From assembly GCA_965656715.1 (NCBI GenBank), contig CBFHLR010000008.1, positions 1-64,000 of the forward strand: a DNA stretch of 64,000 bases, written 5' to 3'. This DNA is from Coraliomargarita sp965656715. GTDB lineage: Bacteria > Verrucomicrobiota > Verrucomicrobiia > Opitutales > Coraliomargaritaceae. Positions 7,687 to 17,402 of this stretch are shown here, piece after piece. The notes below the pieces were generated by a model. That model saw only the letters and a list, made by a program, of their open reading frames with translations, was not told the origin of the DNA and did not search any database. A program made the position numbers and the translations under genes. Each line of letters opens with the position of its first letter. The stretch's first letter is position 1.

Positions 7687-9559
7687 GGATTCCTTCTTGG
7701 AGGTCGTCCATTTTGATCGGCTTGCTAAGGTAGGCATTCATTCCTGCTTCTAGGCAGCGGTCCTCATCACCGGAGAGCGCATTTGCAGTGAGTGCAATGA
7801 TTTTGACGTCTTGGTTGTCTTCACCGCCTTGCCCTTCTCGGATTGCCAGGCTCGCTTCGATTCCATCCATGATGGGCATTTGGAGGTCCATGAAAACCAG
7901 ATCGTAGCTGGCTTCATTCATCGTCTTGAGCAGCGCTCGGCCATTTTCGCAGAAGTCCGCAGTCCAGCCGAGGCGTCGCAACATCAACTCCAGCAAACGT
8001 TGATTGGCAATGTTATCTTCTGCGACAGCGATGCGTAAGGGCATGCGCTTACCTATCTTGCTGGACTCGATGGACTCAGGCTTAGGGGCTGGTGCAGGCG
8101 GAGTCTGAGGCTCAGGGCTTTGCGGTGTGGTCGCTTCGGGAAATGGAGACTTCGTGTCGTGCTGCATCCGAATTGCGCGCACGGTGACTTCTACAAAGAA
8201 GGAAGAGCCTCCACCGACGACACTTTTGGCCCAGACACGACCGTTCATTGCTTCTGAAAGGCGCTTACAAATGGCCAGTCCTAAACCTGTGCCTCCATAC
8301 TTGCGTGTGGTGGATGAGTCCGCCTGTAGGAATGGCGAGAATAGTTTATCCAACTGGTCGGCTTCGATGCCAATGCCTGTGTCGCTGACTTCGAACTCCA
8401 GTTCGCAAGGCCCCCCAACTTCAAATGACGAACGCCTGCTGACCTGAATTGTGACTTCTCCTGACTCGGTGAATTTCACCGCATTGCCGATCAGATTGAT
8501 CAGGATCTGTCGAATGCGAGTTTCATCACCTTCGATAATACGCGGGACCTCTTTCTCAATGTTCAGATTGAGCTCAACGCCCTTCTTGGTTGCATCTGCA
8601 AAGAACATCGCAGTGAGCTCGCGCAGCATACGAAGCAGATTAAACTCATGCTGCTCGATTTCTAGGTTGCCGGATTCAATCTTCGAGAAATCTAGGATAT
8701 CATTGATCAGTGCCATCAATGCTTCGCCACTATTCTTTAAGCTGTCGGCGTAGTCTTTCTGCTCCGTGTCGAGCTCAGTTTGCTCAAGCATGTCGATGAA
8801 ACCGATGACACCATTCAAGGGAGTGCGGATTTCATGACTCATGGTCGCGAGAAAGTCACTCTTCGCCTTGTTGGCGATATCGGCATTGCGTGCTGCTGCC
8901 TTGGTTTGTGCGATGGCCTCATTCAAGCGTAGATTGAGTGCTTCAAGCTCTTCGCGAGCCATCTCGGCATCCTCCATCATGCTCAAGGCTACCTTGCGAC
9001 CTTCTCTGAGTTCTGAGGCACGCTCAACTAGATCAGCATTGGCGTTGACTAATTCTTTCTCGGCTCGTTTCCAGCGCTGCTCGTTCTCGCTACGTTCACG
9101 GAGCGCGAGGCGCATCGTCTTTGTTACCGAGTCGAATTCCTTGAAGTCGAAGGACCGGGGCATCAGCGTGGATCCACCCTCCTGGCTTTGAGATAGGTGA
9201 TCTTCGAGCAACTGTAGGTTGGATTCGACCAAATGGGAGAGGTGCCTTGCGACTAAAATAGGCACTGTAATCCCTAGACCCAGTAACGCGAGAGATAGGA
9301 CCATATCCTGAATGAATTGCCGATTTAAGTCAGAAAGCCGCTCATTTCGGATGACTTCAATCTCGTCGATCTGCTCACCAGGGAAGTCTGCGCCACGTAA
9401 AATCATCTGATTTACTTGAAGCATGCGTCGTTCGCGCTCTTCCAGGTAATCGGAAACCTTCGTCGAAGTGAGCCAACCCACGACTAGGAATAGAACCAGT
9501 ATGATCGGACAGCCCGCATATAGGATGAACGCGCGGGAGATTGATTTCGCATTATACAT
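7646..9559 (-). CDS. Hybrid sensor histidine kinase with receiver domain
   Basis: A 637-residue inner-membrane kinase. Two membrane helices (about 10-30 and 86-104) flank a short periplasmic part. A charged coiled coil follows (about 150-235), then the HisKA domain with SHEIRTPLNG (phospho-His 242), an ATPase domain with DTGIGI and GGTGLGLAI, a Pro-rich linker (PEATTPQSPEPQTPPAPAP) and a receiver domain with Asp558 in FMDLQMP. No separate HPt or output domain is fused. The gene follows a membrane PAS protein, overlapping it by 8 bases, so both probably act in one signalling route. The signal is unknown. Confidence 0.92.
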   Translation of the reverse strand: MYNAKSISRAFILYAGCPIILVLFLVVGWLTSTKVSDYLEERERRMLQVNQMILRGADFPGEQIDEIEVIRNERLSDLNRQFIQDMVLSLALLGLGITVPILVARHLSHLVESNLQLLEDHLSQSQEGGSTLMPRSFDFKEFDSVTKTMRLALRERSENEQRWKRAEKELVNANADLVERASELREGRKVALSMMEDAEMAREELEALNLRLNEAIAQTKAAARNADIANKAKSDFLATMSHEIRTPLNGVIGFIDMLEQTELDTEQKDYADSLKNSGEALMALINDILDFSKIESGNLEIEQHEFNLLRMLRELTAMFFADATKKGVELNLNIEKEVPRIIEGDETRIRQILINLIGNAVKFTESGEVTIQVSRRSSFEVGGPCELEFEVSDTGIGIEADQLDKLFSPFLQADSSTTRKYGGTGLGLAICKRLSEAMNGRVWAKSVVGGGSSFFVEVTVRAIRMQHDTKSPFPEATTPQSPEPQTPPAPAPKPESIESSKIGKRMPLRIAVAEDNIANQRLLELMLRRLGWTADFCENGRALLKTMNEASYDLVFMDLQMPIMDGIEASLAIREGQGGEDNQDVKIIALTANALSGDEDRCLEAGMNAYLSKPIKMDDLQEGILKLFDPNPQASAS

Positions 9560-10370
9560 GCGTGTTTTTTGCCTCCTTCAGTTCGGTTAGCATATCAGCA
9601 ATACGCCCAGACTCTGCGGCAGCCGTTACGGCATAGCGAGGCTCCTGCCCTTTAACTGCCAAGAGTCCGTTTACTTCATTCTTCAGGTCAATGATTCGTT
9701 TCTCTCTACGTAGCATCCCCTTTCGAAAACGCTCCAGATCTTCCATCATTTGTTGAAGTTCGGCATACTTCTTAAAATTGTCCGGGGAGCACACCAAGCA
9801 AAGTTCGATCATATAACGTTCTTTGATCAAGCGCCCGCTGGCATTCAATTCAAGCACATCGCCTCCAGTTCGCCTGCAGCTCAACGTGACACTATCCTTG
9901 ATTTCACCGCGCTTGATTCGCGCAGTGAGCCGCTCAATATCCGTGCTGTCAACGCCAAGTAATGTTGGCAGGTCATGGCCTTGCAGTTCGCGGTTTAGCT
10001 CGAAGCCCATCAGTTGGTAAAATCCGGAGCTTGCTCTGCCGACTAGGAAGTTGCCGGCGTCATACTCGATCAGGCTAATGATCGACCCTTGGTAGAGGTA
10101 GTCGAGCTCAGCTTGTAGTTGAGAAATTCTCTCTGCTTTGTGGCGCTCTGAATTTTCAAGCCGTTTGAGTAGGTTACGCTCACGCAAAACAAAACCAACG
10201 ACTGCAATACCACTCAGCCCAGCAAAGAGCAGTGTGGGCATCGGCAGCACGCCAAAGCTCGAGATGACTAGACTAATCGTCGCAAACGCAAAGACCCCGG
10301 AAGCAATTGAAATAAAAAGGTTCAGGCTGTTACCTGATCCTTTTTTTGTTGTTTCGAGTGGGGGTGACAT
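9552..10370 (-). CDS. Membrane-anchored PAS-domain protein, partner of the hybrid kinase
   Basis: A 272-residue protein. Two N-terminal membrane helices (about 17-38 and 45-62) are followed by a coiled coil, a PAS-like region (about 95-200, including GRASSGFYQLMGFEL) and a second coiled coil (about 205-245). There is no kinase, cyclase or DNA-binding domain. It lies directly upstream of the hybrid kinase gene and overlaps it by 8 bases, suggesting a sensor or scaffold subunit for that kinase (inference). Confidence 0.75.
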   Translation of the reverse strand: MSPPLETTKKGSGNSLNLFISIASGVFAFATISLVISSFGVLPMPTLLFAGLSGIAVVGFVLRERNLLKRLENSERHKAERISQLQAELDYLYQGSIISLIEYDAGNFLVGRASSGFYQLMGFELNRELQGHDLPTLLGVDSTDIERLTARIKRGEIKDSVTLSCRRTGGDVLELNASGRLIKERYMIELCLVCSPDNFKKYAELQQMMEDLERFRKGMLRREKRIIDLKNEVNGLLAVKGQEPRYAVTAAAESGRIADMLTELKEAKNTHV

Positions 10371-10430
10371 TGGTTGTCAAAGGGAGCTTAGGTGCCTTCG
10401 TTGAGAGCAGGAGCGCGTGTTAGGACTCGC

Positions 10431-10796
10431 TCACAGTTCAACTTCCGTGGCATCCTTCCAGAGTTGCTCTAGGCGATACAAATCGCGCATGGCTTCGGTC
10501 TGAATGTGCACCATGAAATCGAAACCATCGACCACGACCCAACCACTGCCCACTTCACGGTCCTCCCCAATTAACTGCACGCCATTTTCTTTGAGCGCCT
10601 TATCCAAGGCGAGCTTCATCGCTTTGATGTGCGGATCTGATGTGCCGGTCGCCAATACCAGATAGTCCGTGATCGACGATTGCGCACGCACATCCAGCAC
10701 GCGGATATTTTCGGCTTTTTTGTCCTCCAGCGCAGCAAGTGCACAGCGGACATCTTCTAAGGTAGAACGGCTAGATTTCGGATCGTTGGAAGGCAT
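10431..10796 (-). CDS. rsfS: Ribosomal silencing factor RsfS
   Basis: Binds ribosomal protein uL14 and blocks 30S-50S joining when nutrients are low. The 121-residue protein shows the family core: ALEDKKAENIRVLDVRAQSSITDYLVLATGTSDPH (read in two blocks), then GSGWVVVDGFDFMVHI and a C-terminal YRLEQLWKDA. It lies 15 bases downstream of nadD, a very common pairing. Confidence 0.96.
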   Translation of the reverse strand: MPSNDPKSSRSTLEDVRCALAALEDKKAENIRVLDVRAQSSITDYLVLATGTSDPHIKAMKLALDKALKENGVQLIGEDREVGSGWVVVDGFDFMVHIQTEAMRDLYRLEQLWKDATEVEL

Positions 10797-10811
10797 ATTT
10801 GTAAAAACGGT

Positions 10812-11414
10812 CTATTTATAGAGCTCGTGTTCCGAAATGAAAGCCTCAACTGCCTCCGGAACCATTGTGGAGATTGATTTTCCCGCTTGTCGACGCTCGC
10901 GTAGGAGACTGGAGCTCTCCGCCATGAGCGGGGCGTCGATTTGCTGAAATTTCAAGTCGGGAATCGCTGGCGGGGTGAGAGAGTGCCCCGGACGAGCAAA
11001 TACGAGGAATTCAGCCAGTGCCGCTAGACGTTCGATCTTCCTCCAGCGCTCAAGGAGCTCGAACTGGTCGGCACCCAATATCCAGTAGAGTCGGGCTTCC
11101 GGATACAATTGTTTGAAATACTCAACGGTCTGGTAGCTGTAGCTGACCCCACCTTTGCGGATTTCATAATCAGACAGGACGAAGCGGGGCTCATCCTCGG
11201 TTGCCAGTTTCAGCATCTCTAAGCGCTGTGCATCTCTTGCAATGGTGCCGTGCTCTTTGAGGGGCGACTGTGCGGCAGGGATAAAACACACTCGGTCCAT
11301 TCCAGCTTGCTCAAGTGCTGAAAGTGCAAGGTGCAGGTGTGCATTATGCACGGGATCGAAGGCGCCTCCGTAAAGTGCGATTTGTTGACGGCCTTTTCCC
11401 GAGTTCACTTGCAT
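10812..11414 (-). CDS. nadD: Nicotinate-nucleotide adenylyltransferase
   Basis: Transfers AMP from ATP to nicotinate mononucleotide in NAD synthesis. Nucleotidyltransferase motifs are IALYGGAFDPVHNAHL near the N-terminus and SSSLLRERR near residue 170, in place of the usual ISST-x-IR. The ATG at 11414 starts the protein just before the GGAFDP motif; an upstream extension to 11474 is possible but has no family support. It forms a two-gene unit with rsfS. Confidence 0.95.
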   Translation of the reverse strand: MQVNSGKGRQQIALYGGAFDPVHNAHLHLALSALEQAGMDRVCFIPAAQSPLKEHGTIARDAQRLEMLKLATEDEPRFVLSDYEIRKGGVSYSYQTVEYFKQLYPEARLYWILGADQFELLERWRKIERLAALAEFLVFARPGHSLTPPAIPDLKFQQIDAPLMAESSSLLRERRQAGKSISTMVPEAVEAFISEHELYK

Positions 11415-11485
11415 ATCTTTGGATCTATGTTTTCTGCTTGTCGCCTTACTGACTAAATCGAATAAGCAAAACACCCTCGCCTAAC

Positions 11486-12163
11486 ATGCAAACTGAATCC
11501 GAAGAAGCGACGCATTGTTCTTTGGCCGAAACGCTGGAGCAAACGCTGAGTTCTCATCATGAACAGGGTCCGTCAATTGGCGAACTCACCGAAGCTGTCG
11601 GTGATAAGGGCTTTGGGCTCCTATTGATTATCCTTTCGTTGCCCAGCGCACTACCTGTCCCTGCGCCTGGTTATAGCACGCCATTCGGCATTGCGATTGC
11701 GATTATTGCTCTGCAAATGCTGATTGGACGCCACACGGTTTGGCTCCCTGAGCGTATCCAACGCATTCGGATTGCGCCGAAAATTGCGACCAAGATGATC
11801 GGCGCCGCGAGCAAATTTCTACGCGCGATCGAGCACCTGATCAAGCCGCGGCAACGTTGGATTCGCTCTCGTGGCGGACAGTCGGGGCTCGCAATTGTGA
11901 TCTTGATCATGTCGTGCCTGATGATGTTGCCGATCCCACTGACGAACACATTTCCAGCCATGGTCATATTCATGATCGGTGTCGGGCTTTCTGAGGAAGA
12001 TGGTCTGCTGGCGATCGCTGCATTCGTCGTCGGCCTTGGTGCTGTTGCGCTCTATGGCTACATTATCTATCTAGTTCTAAGCCAGGGGCCCGAGGCAGTT
12101 GAGGAAATCAAAGACTGGATCAAATCCCTCGTTTTGGGATCTGATGCTGAGTCCGTGAATTAA
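11486..12163 (+). CDS. ExoD-family integral membrane protein
   Basis: A 225-residue membrane protein of the ExoD type. It has the conserved N-terminal block SIGELTEAVGDKGFGLLLIILSLPSALP (read in parts), then about four membrane helices and LPIPLTNTFPAM. In rhizobia ExoD influences exopolysaccharide production and alkali tolerance; the molecular role is not settled. It is divergent from nadD and followed 47 bases later by an MscS channel gene. Confidence 0.85.
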   Translation: MQTESEEATHCSLAETLEQTLSSHHEQGPSIGELTEAVGDKGFGLLLIILSLPSALPVPAPGYSTPFGIAIAIIALQMLIGRHTVWLPERIQRIRIAPKIATKMIGAASKFLRAIEHLIKPRQRWIRSRGGQSGLAIVILIMSCLMMLPIPLTNTFPAMVIFMIGVGLSEEDGLLAIAAFVVGLGAVALYGYIIYLVLSQGPEAVEEIKDWIKSLVLGSDAESVN

Positions 12164-12210
12164 GTAAAAGGAGTTGCAGAGCGACATATCTGATAACAAG
12201 TTAGCTTTTG

Positions 12211-13479
12211 ATGGATTTGTTGAGTGCATGGCGTGGTTTGCTAGTTCCCGAAGGTGGATATGAATATCACGATATATGGCAGGTGCTCTGCGTCATACTT
12301 ACACTCGTTGTTGTTCAACGCTTGGTTCCAGCGCAAGAGTCCGAAGAGCGGTCTAGGGCGTATTGCACCCGTCTTTGGTATCGAGAGCAGCGAGCGTTCC
12401 TCTTATTCTGGGTCTTAACGACCAGTTATTTCCTGCTCGGTGCATTTGCCTTTGGTCAAGACGTGCCGATTTTTCGCCTCTTCGCTTATCTGGGCGGTGT
12501 CTGGGCGCTGATCGGACTTGCTAGTAGCTTGATCCCGGATCGCTTCTGGGCCAAATCGATTGCGGCAGTCTGTTATGTGGGAGCTTGTTACTGCGTCTTA
12601 GCGCAAGCGAGTGAAGGCGTCATGCTGCTGGATCAGCTGTCTTTTAGACTGGGTAAAATCAAGCTCTCTGCTTGGACGATCCTTGCGGGCTTGGTAACGA
12701 TTGCCTTTACCCTGTGGATTGGTCTGGCGATTTCGCGACTGATAGAGAACCAGTTGAATAAGGCCAAGCGAGTGAGCCCGTCGATCAAGGTCCTGATTGC
12801 GAAGATTATTCGCATTTTGATTGTGATTGCTGCCTGTATGATCGCGCTGGATGCGATGGGCATAGATCTATCTGCTCTCACGGTGCTTGGTGGTGCGATC
12901 GGCTTAGGTCTTGGTTTTGGTCTACAAAAGGTCGTTTCGAATTTCATCAGCGGAATCATCCTGCTAACGGATAACTCGATTAAGCCAGGCGATGTCATAG
13001 AGATCGATGGGACCTATGGCTGGATCAACAATCTACGTGCACGCTATGCGTCGATTATCACGCGCGATGGCACCGAGCACCTGATTCCCAATGAGGATTT
13101 GATCACACAGCGTGTGGTGAACTGGTCCTTCACCGATGATCTAGTTCGGCTGAAAATACCTATCGGTGTGTCTTACAATGAAGATCCGCATCGGTGTATT
13201 CGACTGGCGATTAAGGCGGCACAATCAATTGATCGTGTTCTGCAGGACCCCGGTCCAGTCTGCTTGATGAAGGGTTTTGGTGATAGCTCCGTCGACCTCG
13301 AATTGCGTTTCTGGATTACCGATCCCGCTAAGGGGGTCTCCAATGTGCGCAGTCTAGTGCTACTCAAGGTCTGGGATGCCTTTAAAGAGAATAACGTGGA
13401 AATCCCCTTCCCGCAGCGAGACCTGCATATTCGTTCAGGCAGTCTCACGCCCGAACAGGCAGAAGCGACCACTAGCTAA
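12211..13479 (+). CDS. MscS-family mechanosensitive ion channel
   Basis: A 422-residue protein with five N-terminal membrane helices and the MscS pore and beta domain. The pore-lining helix region is LSALTVLGGAIGLGLGFGLQKVVSNFISGIILL, followed by the beta-domain block IKPGDVIEIDGTYGWI and RDGTEHLIPNEDLI. It protects cells from hypo-osmotic shock by opening under membrane tension. The ATG at 12211 is preferred over a TTG one codon upstream. It ends directly against the convergent sufU gene. Confidence 0.93.
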   Translation: MDLLSAWRGLLVPEGGYEYHDIWQVLCVILTLVVVQRLVPAQESEERSRAYCTRLWYREQRAFLLFWVLTTSYFLLGAFAFGQDVPIFRLFAYLGGVWALIGLASSLIPDRFWAKSIAAVCYVGACYCVLAQASEGVMLLDQLSFRLGKIKLSAWTILAGLVTIAFTLWIGLAISRLIENQLNKAKRVSPSIKVLIAKIIRILIVIAACMIALDAMGIDLSALTVLGGAIGLGLGFGLQKVVSNFISGIILLTDNSIKPGDVIEIDGTYGWINNLRARYASIITRDGTEHLIPNEDLITQRVVNWSFTDDLVRLKIPIGVSYNEDPHRCIRLAIKAAQSIDRVLQDPGPVCLMKGFGDSSVDLELRFWITDPAKGVSNVRSLVLLKVWDAFKENNVEIPFPQRDLHIRSGSLTPEQAEATTS

Positions 13480-13926
13480 TTATTCGGAAGTTGCTTTCGC
13501 TTGGCCTGACAGCGCTGCTTCAAAGGTATGCCAAGGCAGCGTTGCACATTTGATGCGGGCTGGAAACTTGCGCACGCCGGCCAGTGCTGCAATGGCTCCG
13601 TCGGACTCCAGATCTGACTGCACCTCTTGGGTCAGTAACTCCGTGACACGTGTATCCAGCTGCTTTGCTTCGTCGAGTGTTTTGCCGACTAAGGCTTCCG
13701 TCATCATCGATGCCGATGCCTTGCAGATCGCACAGGCTGCCGCCTCGAACGTGATTGATTCGATGACCTCGCCCTGAAGTTGCAAGTAGACATTCAATTT
13801 ATCCCCACAGAGCGAATTATAGCCTTCGGCTGTGTGGGTGAATGTGGCTGGCTCACCATAATGCCTCGGCCGTTTATTGTGGTCGAGAATGATGTCCTGA
13901 TACAGATCGTGCAGGTCGTCGTTCAT
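13480..13926 (-). CDS. sufU: SufU-type Fe-S assembly protein / sulfur acceptor
   Basis: Accepts persulfide sulfur from SufS for Fe-S assembly. The three conserved Cys are in SLCGDKLN, ACAICKAS and IKCATLPW, with the SufU-type spacing and the insertion before the third Cys that separates SufU from IscU. It lies 5 bases after sufS. No nifU or nifS is present in the window, so this pair may also feed nitrogenase metalloclusters (inference). Confidence 0.92.
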   Translation of the reverse strand: MNDDLHDLYQDIILDHNKRPRHYGEPATFTHTAEGYNSLCGDKLNVYLQLQGEVIESITFEAAACAICKASASMMTEALVGKTLDEAKQLDTRVTELLTQEVQSDLESDGAIAALAGVRKFPARIKCATLPWHTFEAALSGQAKATSE

Positions 13927-13931
13927 GCGAT

Positions 13932-15164
13932 CTAACCGAAGAATCGTTGGAGTTTGGAAACAGCATTTACCAAGCGCTCGACGTCCTCAAAGTTATTGTA
14001 GAATGCAAACGAAGCTCTTGCGGTCGCAGGCACACCAAAGCGTTTGAGTAGTGGTTGTGTGCAGTGGTGCCCAGCGCGAATGGCGACTCCATCCGCATCG
14101 AGGAAGGTGCCGATGTCGTGTGGGTGGATTTCGTCGATCAGGAATGAAATGACAGAGGCCTTCTTTGCTGCGGTTCCGTAAATACGAAGGCCATCAATTG
14201 CGCTCAACTGTTCGGTCGCTGCAGCCAGTAGCGCTTGTTCATGTGCAAGTGCTCCGACTCGGTCGATGCTAGCGAGATAATCGATGGCAGCGGAGAGTCC
14301 GATGACTCCCGCGATGTGCGGTGTGCCCGCTTCGAACTTACCGGGAATGCCCTTGTAAGTGGTGCCGTCGAAATCGACCTTCTCAATCATGTCGCCGCCG
14401 CTCTGATAGGGCGGTAGGCGGTCCAGCCATTCACGCTTGCCCCAAAGGACACCGATGCCTGTGGGACCAAAGACCTTGTGCCCCGAAAACACGAAGAAAT
14501 CACAGCCAATCTCTGCGACATCGACAGCTGCGTGTGGCGTGCTTTGTGCACCATCGACGAGCACCGGCACTCCGAGTGCATGTGCTTTGCTGACGATCTC
14601 CTTGACCGGATTGATGGTGCCCAGGGCATTCGAGCAATGCACGACGGATACGAGCTTGGTCTTATCGCAAAGCAAAGCATCAAAGGCTTCCATGTCGAGC
14701 ACGCCCTGATCGTCGACTGGAACCACTTTCAAAACAGCACCCGTCCGTTCGCATGCGATTTGCCATGGCACGATGTTTGCATGGTGCTCCATGTGGGTAA
14801 TCAGCACCTCATCGCCAGCTTTTAGCACTTTCTGTGTAAAGCCGTGTGCAATCAGGTTGATACCCTCGGTCGTGCCGCGGGTAAAGACCACCTCATTTTC
14901 GTCCGCAATATTGATAAACTGTGCGACCTTACCACGTGTCGCCTCGTAGGCATCTGTCGCCTGCTCGCTGAGATAGTGGACGCCGCGGTGGATATTTGAA
15001 TTTTCCAGCGCGTAGTAGCGGTTCAAGGCATCGATCACCTGGGTCGGCTTCTGTGCAGTGGCGGCGTTGTCCAAATAGGTCAACGGCTTACCGCGCACTT
15101 CGCTGGCAAGTATCGGAAAATCGGCTCGGATCGCATCCAAGTTGAATATCTTTTTCTCGGTCAC
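13932..15164 (-). CDS. sufS: Group II cysteine desulfurase
   Basis: A PLP enzyme releasing sulfur from cysteine as a protein-bound persulfide. The PLP Lys is in FFVFSGHKVFGP, the active Cys in AGHHCTQPLL, and TYLDNAATAQKP lies near the N-terminus. The GTG at 15164 gives a 410-residue product starting TEKKIFNLDAIRADFP, the usual SufS start and length. An in-frame ATG at 15227 would add 21 residues with no family match. It shares a divergent promoter region with the gene at 15280. Confidence 0.93.
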   Translation of the reverse strand: MTEKKIFNLDAIRADFPILASEVRGKPLTYLDNAATAQKPTQVIDALNRYYALENSNIHRGVHYLSEQATDAYEATRGKVAQFINIADENEVVFTRGTTEGINLIAHGFTQKVLKAGDEVLITHMEHHANIVPWQIACERTGAVLKVVPVDDQGVLDMEAFDALLCDKTKLVSVVHCSNALGTINPVKEIVSKAHALGVPVLVDGAQSTPHAAVDVAEIGCDFFVFSGHKVFGPTGIGVLWGKREWLDRLPPYQSGGDMIEKVDFDGTTYKGIPGKFEAGTPHIAGVIGLSAAIDYLASIDRVGALAHEQALLAAATEQLSAIDGLRIYGTAAKKASVISFLIDEIHPHDIGTFLDADGVAIRAGHHCTQPLLKRFGVPATARASFAFYNNFEDVERLVNAVSKLQRFFG

Positions 15165-15279
15165 AGGGCATACGTTTCCGAGAAGACGCAGAATCTCAAT
15201 TGAATTCGTCGGAATTATTTCCTCCATAAATCGCTCGAAAAATCTGGAGCCTGTGCGATCGAGCGGCTTGACTGAGAGG

Positions 15280-15960
15280 ATGCATCGCAATCAAGATGGT
15301 AAAATACTCGGCTACGCTATTGTTCTGACGGCCCTCATTACCGCATCGATTATGGGTCTCTCGATGTATTTCTCCAGCTCGACGATTCACGATTTATTAA
15401 CCGAGAATCACGAATTGAATCAGGCGATCCGCAATTTGACGGACGAGCAGCAGATCGGTTACGCCACCCTCCAATCGACCACTCGCAACGAGTTTGGGGA
15501 ACTAGAGTGTGTGGTTCGTTTTGTGCAAACCGCCCCTGGCAGCCCAAAAGAAATCGTTTCGGAGCAGCTATTCACGGTGCTTGGCGATGTGGTGCACTTT
15601 GATGCCCTGATTGTTAAATTCAGTGACAGCTATGTCAAAGATGGCAAGGGGCGTGCACTCTATTTATGGCGCCGGATTTATGGCGAGCACACTCCCCCTT
15701 CAAGTGGTTATGACATTGAGATCCCCGGCAGCGCTCCTGAGCGCTATTATGACATTACGAAAGCGCTGAAGGTGAAAGATCGCGATATCTTTTGGGAGGC
15801 GATCTGGGATTTAGCGAATGATCCCCAGAAACTTGGAAGTTTGGGGATCACCGCGGTCTACGGGGACGCTATTTATTTCAAAGTCGCAGCCGACAAGCTC
15901 TACCGCTTCAAAATCAGCCCTCAGGGCCAGCTCTATGCCGAGGTGGTCGATGCTCGATAG
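15280..15960 (+). CDS. Conserved-looking membrane-anchored protein of unknown function
   Basis: A 226-residue protein with one N-terminal membrane helix (about residues 11-32, ILGYAIVLTALITASIMGLS), a short coiled coil and a soluble domain outside the membrane. No family is recognised. The domain has several aromatic, beta-like blocks (HFDALIVKFSDSYVKDGKG, ALYLWRRIYGEHTPP). It is divergent from sufS. The following 215 bases hold only GC-rich palindromic sequence. Confidence 0.65.
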   Translation: MHRNQDGKILGYAIVLTALITASIMGLSMYFSSSTIHDLLTENHELNQAIRNLTDEQQIGYATLQSTTRNEFGELECVVRFVQTAPGSPKEIVSEQLFTVLGDVVHFDALIVKFSDSYVKDGKGRALYLWRRIYGEHTPPSSGYDIEIPGSAPERYYDITKALKVKDRDIFWEAIWDLANDPQKLGSLGITAVYGDAIYFKVAADKLYRFKISPQGQLYAEVVDAR

Positions 15961-16175
15961 TGTTTTGAGGTTTTTTCAATTTTTACGTTCCAGAGGTGTA
16001 GCGTGTCCGCTTGTCGGACGCTTTCTGGGGGGCTTATAGGGAAAGGCGCTCGCTCCTCGACTCGCTCGGAGCCTTGAGCCTGCCGAAACGGCAAGCGAGC
16101 ACGCCACGGAGGTGATTCCCAGTCATTTGCACAAAGCGAGTTGCACTCGAAACACTTCCTGTTTGTTTAGGGCTC

Positions 16176-16436
16176 ATGGGTAAAATCATTTTTAAACGTT
16201 CCGGCGTCGAGTTCGAATGGACTGGCGACGATGAAAGCATTCTAGAACTGGCCGAGGAAAATGACCTCGATCTCGATTTCGGTTGCCGCATGGGCAATTG
16301 CACGGCCTGTCAGCACGAAGTGCTTTCCGGCGAAGTCGAGTATCCGAATGGCCATACAGGCGAACCGGATGAGGGCCATCAGCTGCTCTGCTGTTGCACA
16401 CCGAAGGGCGATGATGACGTCGTCATTAACGCATAA
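16176..16436 (+). CDS. 2Fe-2S ferredoxin
   Basis: An 86-residue plant/adrenodoxin-like 2Fe-2S ferredoxin. Ligand Cys lie in GCRMGNCTAC (C-x4-C-x2-C) and a fourth in the LLCCCTP cluster, where three consecutive Cys leave the exact ligand open. It is strongly acidic, as electron carriers usually are. It has its own terminator and stands at the left edge of the nitrogen-fixation island, so it may donate electrons to nitrogenase or related reductases (inference). Confidence 0.92.
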   Translation: MGKIIFKRSGVEFEWTGDDESILELAEENDLDLDFGCRMGNCTACQHEVLSGEVEYPNGHTGEPDEGHQLLCCCTPKGDDDVVINA

Positions 16437-16460
16437 GTTCCACATCCATTAAACAATCTC

Positions 16461-16490
16461 AAAGCCGCTCCATATTCGAGCGGCTTTTTT
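16461..16490 (+). terminator. Terminator after the ferredoxin gene
   Basis: A perfect stem AAAGCCGCTC / GAGCGGCTTT around loop CATATTC, followed by a T tract ending at 16490. Confidence 0.92.
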
Positions 16491-16640
16491 ATGATTCGCT
16501 GTCGGGAAGCTAGCTCACGGTTGAGCTGAAGCCATGGAACCAATATGTCTACTAATCTCGTCCATCAGCCAGTGCGATATTTATGGATAATCCACGCACA
16601 CCGAGTCGATGTCGCATGATGCCTGCTGTAAGTGGCAGTG

Positions 16641-17402
16641 ATGAGCCACTGCATACGCATATTGATTGCCCTGTTTTTTCTGGCGTCTACCAGTTGCCAG
16701 CGTTCTACGCCGCAACTGTCCATCTATGCCGCCTCCAGTTTAAAGCAAGTGATTGAGCCCCTTGGCTTGCAGTTCCAGGCAAAGAACGGTGTGCAACTGC
16801 AGTTCAACTTCGCGAGTTCAGGGACCTTGGCACGCCAGATCAATGCTCGGCCCCAAGCAGATGTCTTCTTAAGTGCGAATCAGCATTGGATGGATATCGT
16901 AGAGACCAATGGAAATATCACGCAAGCCAGCCGTTGCAACATCCTTGGTAACACACTGCTGATTGTATGCCGAGGGGACGCGGCTTACACATCGGCAACT
17001 CTGAATCATGTCTTTGAAACGGATTTTCGCTACTGTGTTCTGGGCGATCCAGCGCATGTGCCAGTCGGGCACTACGCTCATCTCTGGCTCCAGTCCTTGA
17101 ACCTGTGGGAGCTCCTTGATGGGCGTCGCTCCTTCGCACCGGATGCTCAAGCCGTCATCTCACAAGTGCTCAGTCGTAAAGATCTCATTGGAATTGTGTA
17201 TCAAAGCGACTACATCAGCCGACAAACTGAGCTTAAGGTGCTCTACCATATGTCCGCCTCTGAGGGCCCATCCATCGAGTATCCAGTTGCGATGTTAACG
17301 AGTAGTGCATCTCCAGAGCTAGCGAAGCAGTTCATCGAGTTCTTGCAAGGCAGCGAATCGCAAGAAGCATTTCGTGACGCTGGGTTTATTGCCGTTCCAT
17401 GA
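16641..17402 (+). CDS. modA: Molybdate ABC transporter, substrate-binding lipoprotein
   Basis: Captures molybdate outside the inner membrane. An N-terminal lipoprotein signal (MSHCIRILIALFFLASTSC) is followed by the ModA core: SIYAASSLKQVIEPL, FNFASSGTLARQI and QADVFLSANQHWMD. The ATG at 16641 is used; a GTG three codons upstream is possible. It is the first gene of modABC, and its stop overlaps the modB start (ATGA). Its place within the nif island fits Mo supply for FeMo-co. Confidence 0.93.
   Translation: MSHCIRILIALFFLASTSCQRSTPQLSIYAASSLKQVIEPLGLQFQAKNGVQLQFNFASSGTLARQINARPQADVFLSANQHWMDIVETNGNITQASRCNILGNTLLIVCRGDAAYTSATLNHVFETDFRYCVLGDPAHVPVGHYAHLWLQSLNLWELLDGRRSFAPDAQAVISQVLSRKDLIGIVYQSDYISRQTELKVLYHMSASEGPSIEYPVAMLTSSASPELAKQFIEFLQGSESQEAFRDAGFIAVP

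Noticed and set aside
15164..15227. An ATG at 15227 as the sufS start
   Set aside because: It would add residues with no family match and reduce the divergent spacer; the GTG at 15164 gives the usual length.
16491..16640. A ModE-type operator before modA
   Set aside because: AT-rich words are present, but no clear TATAT-N-ATATA type palindrome could be read.
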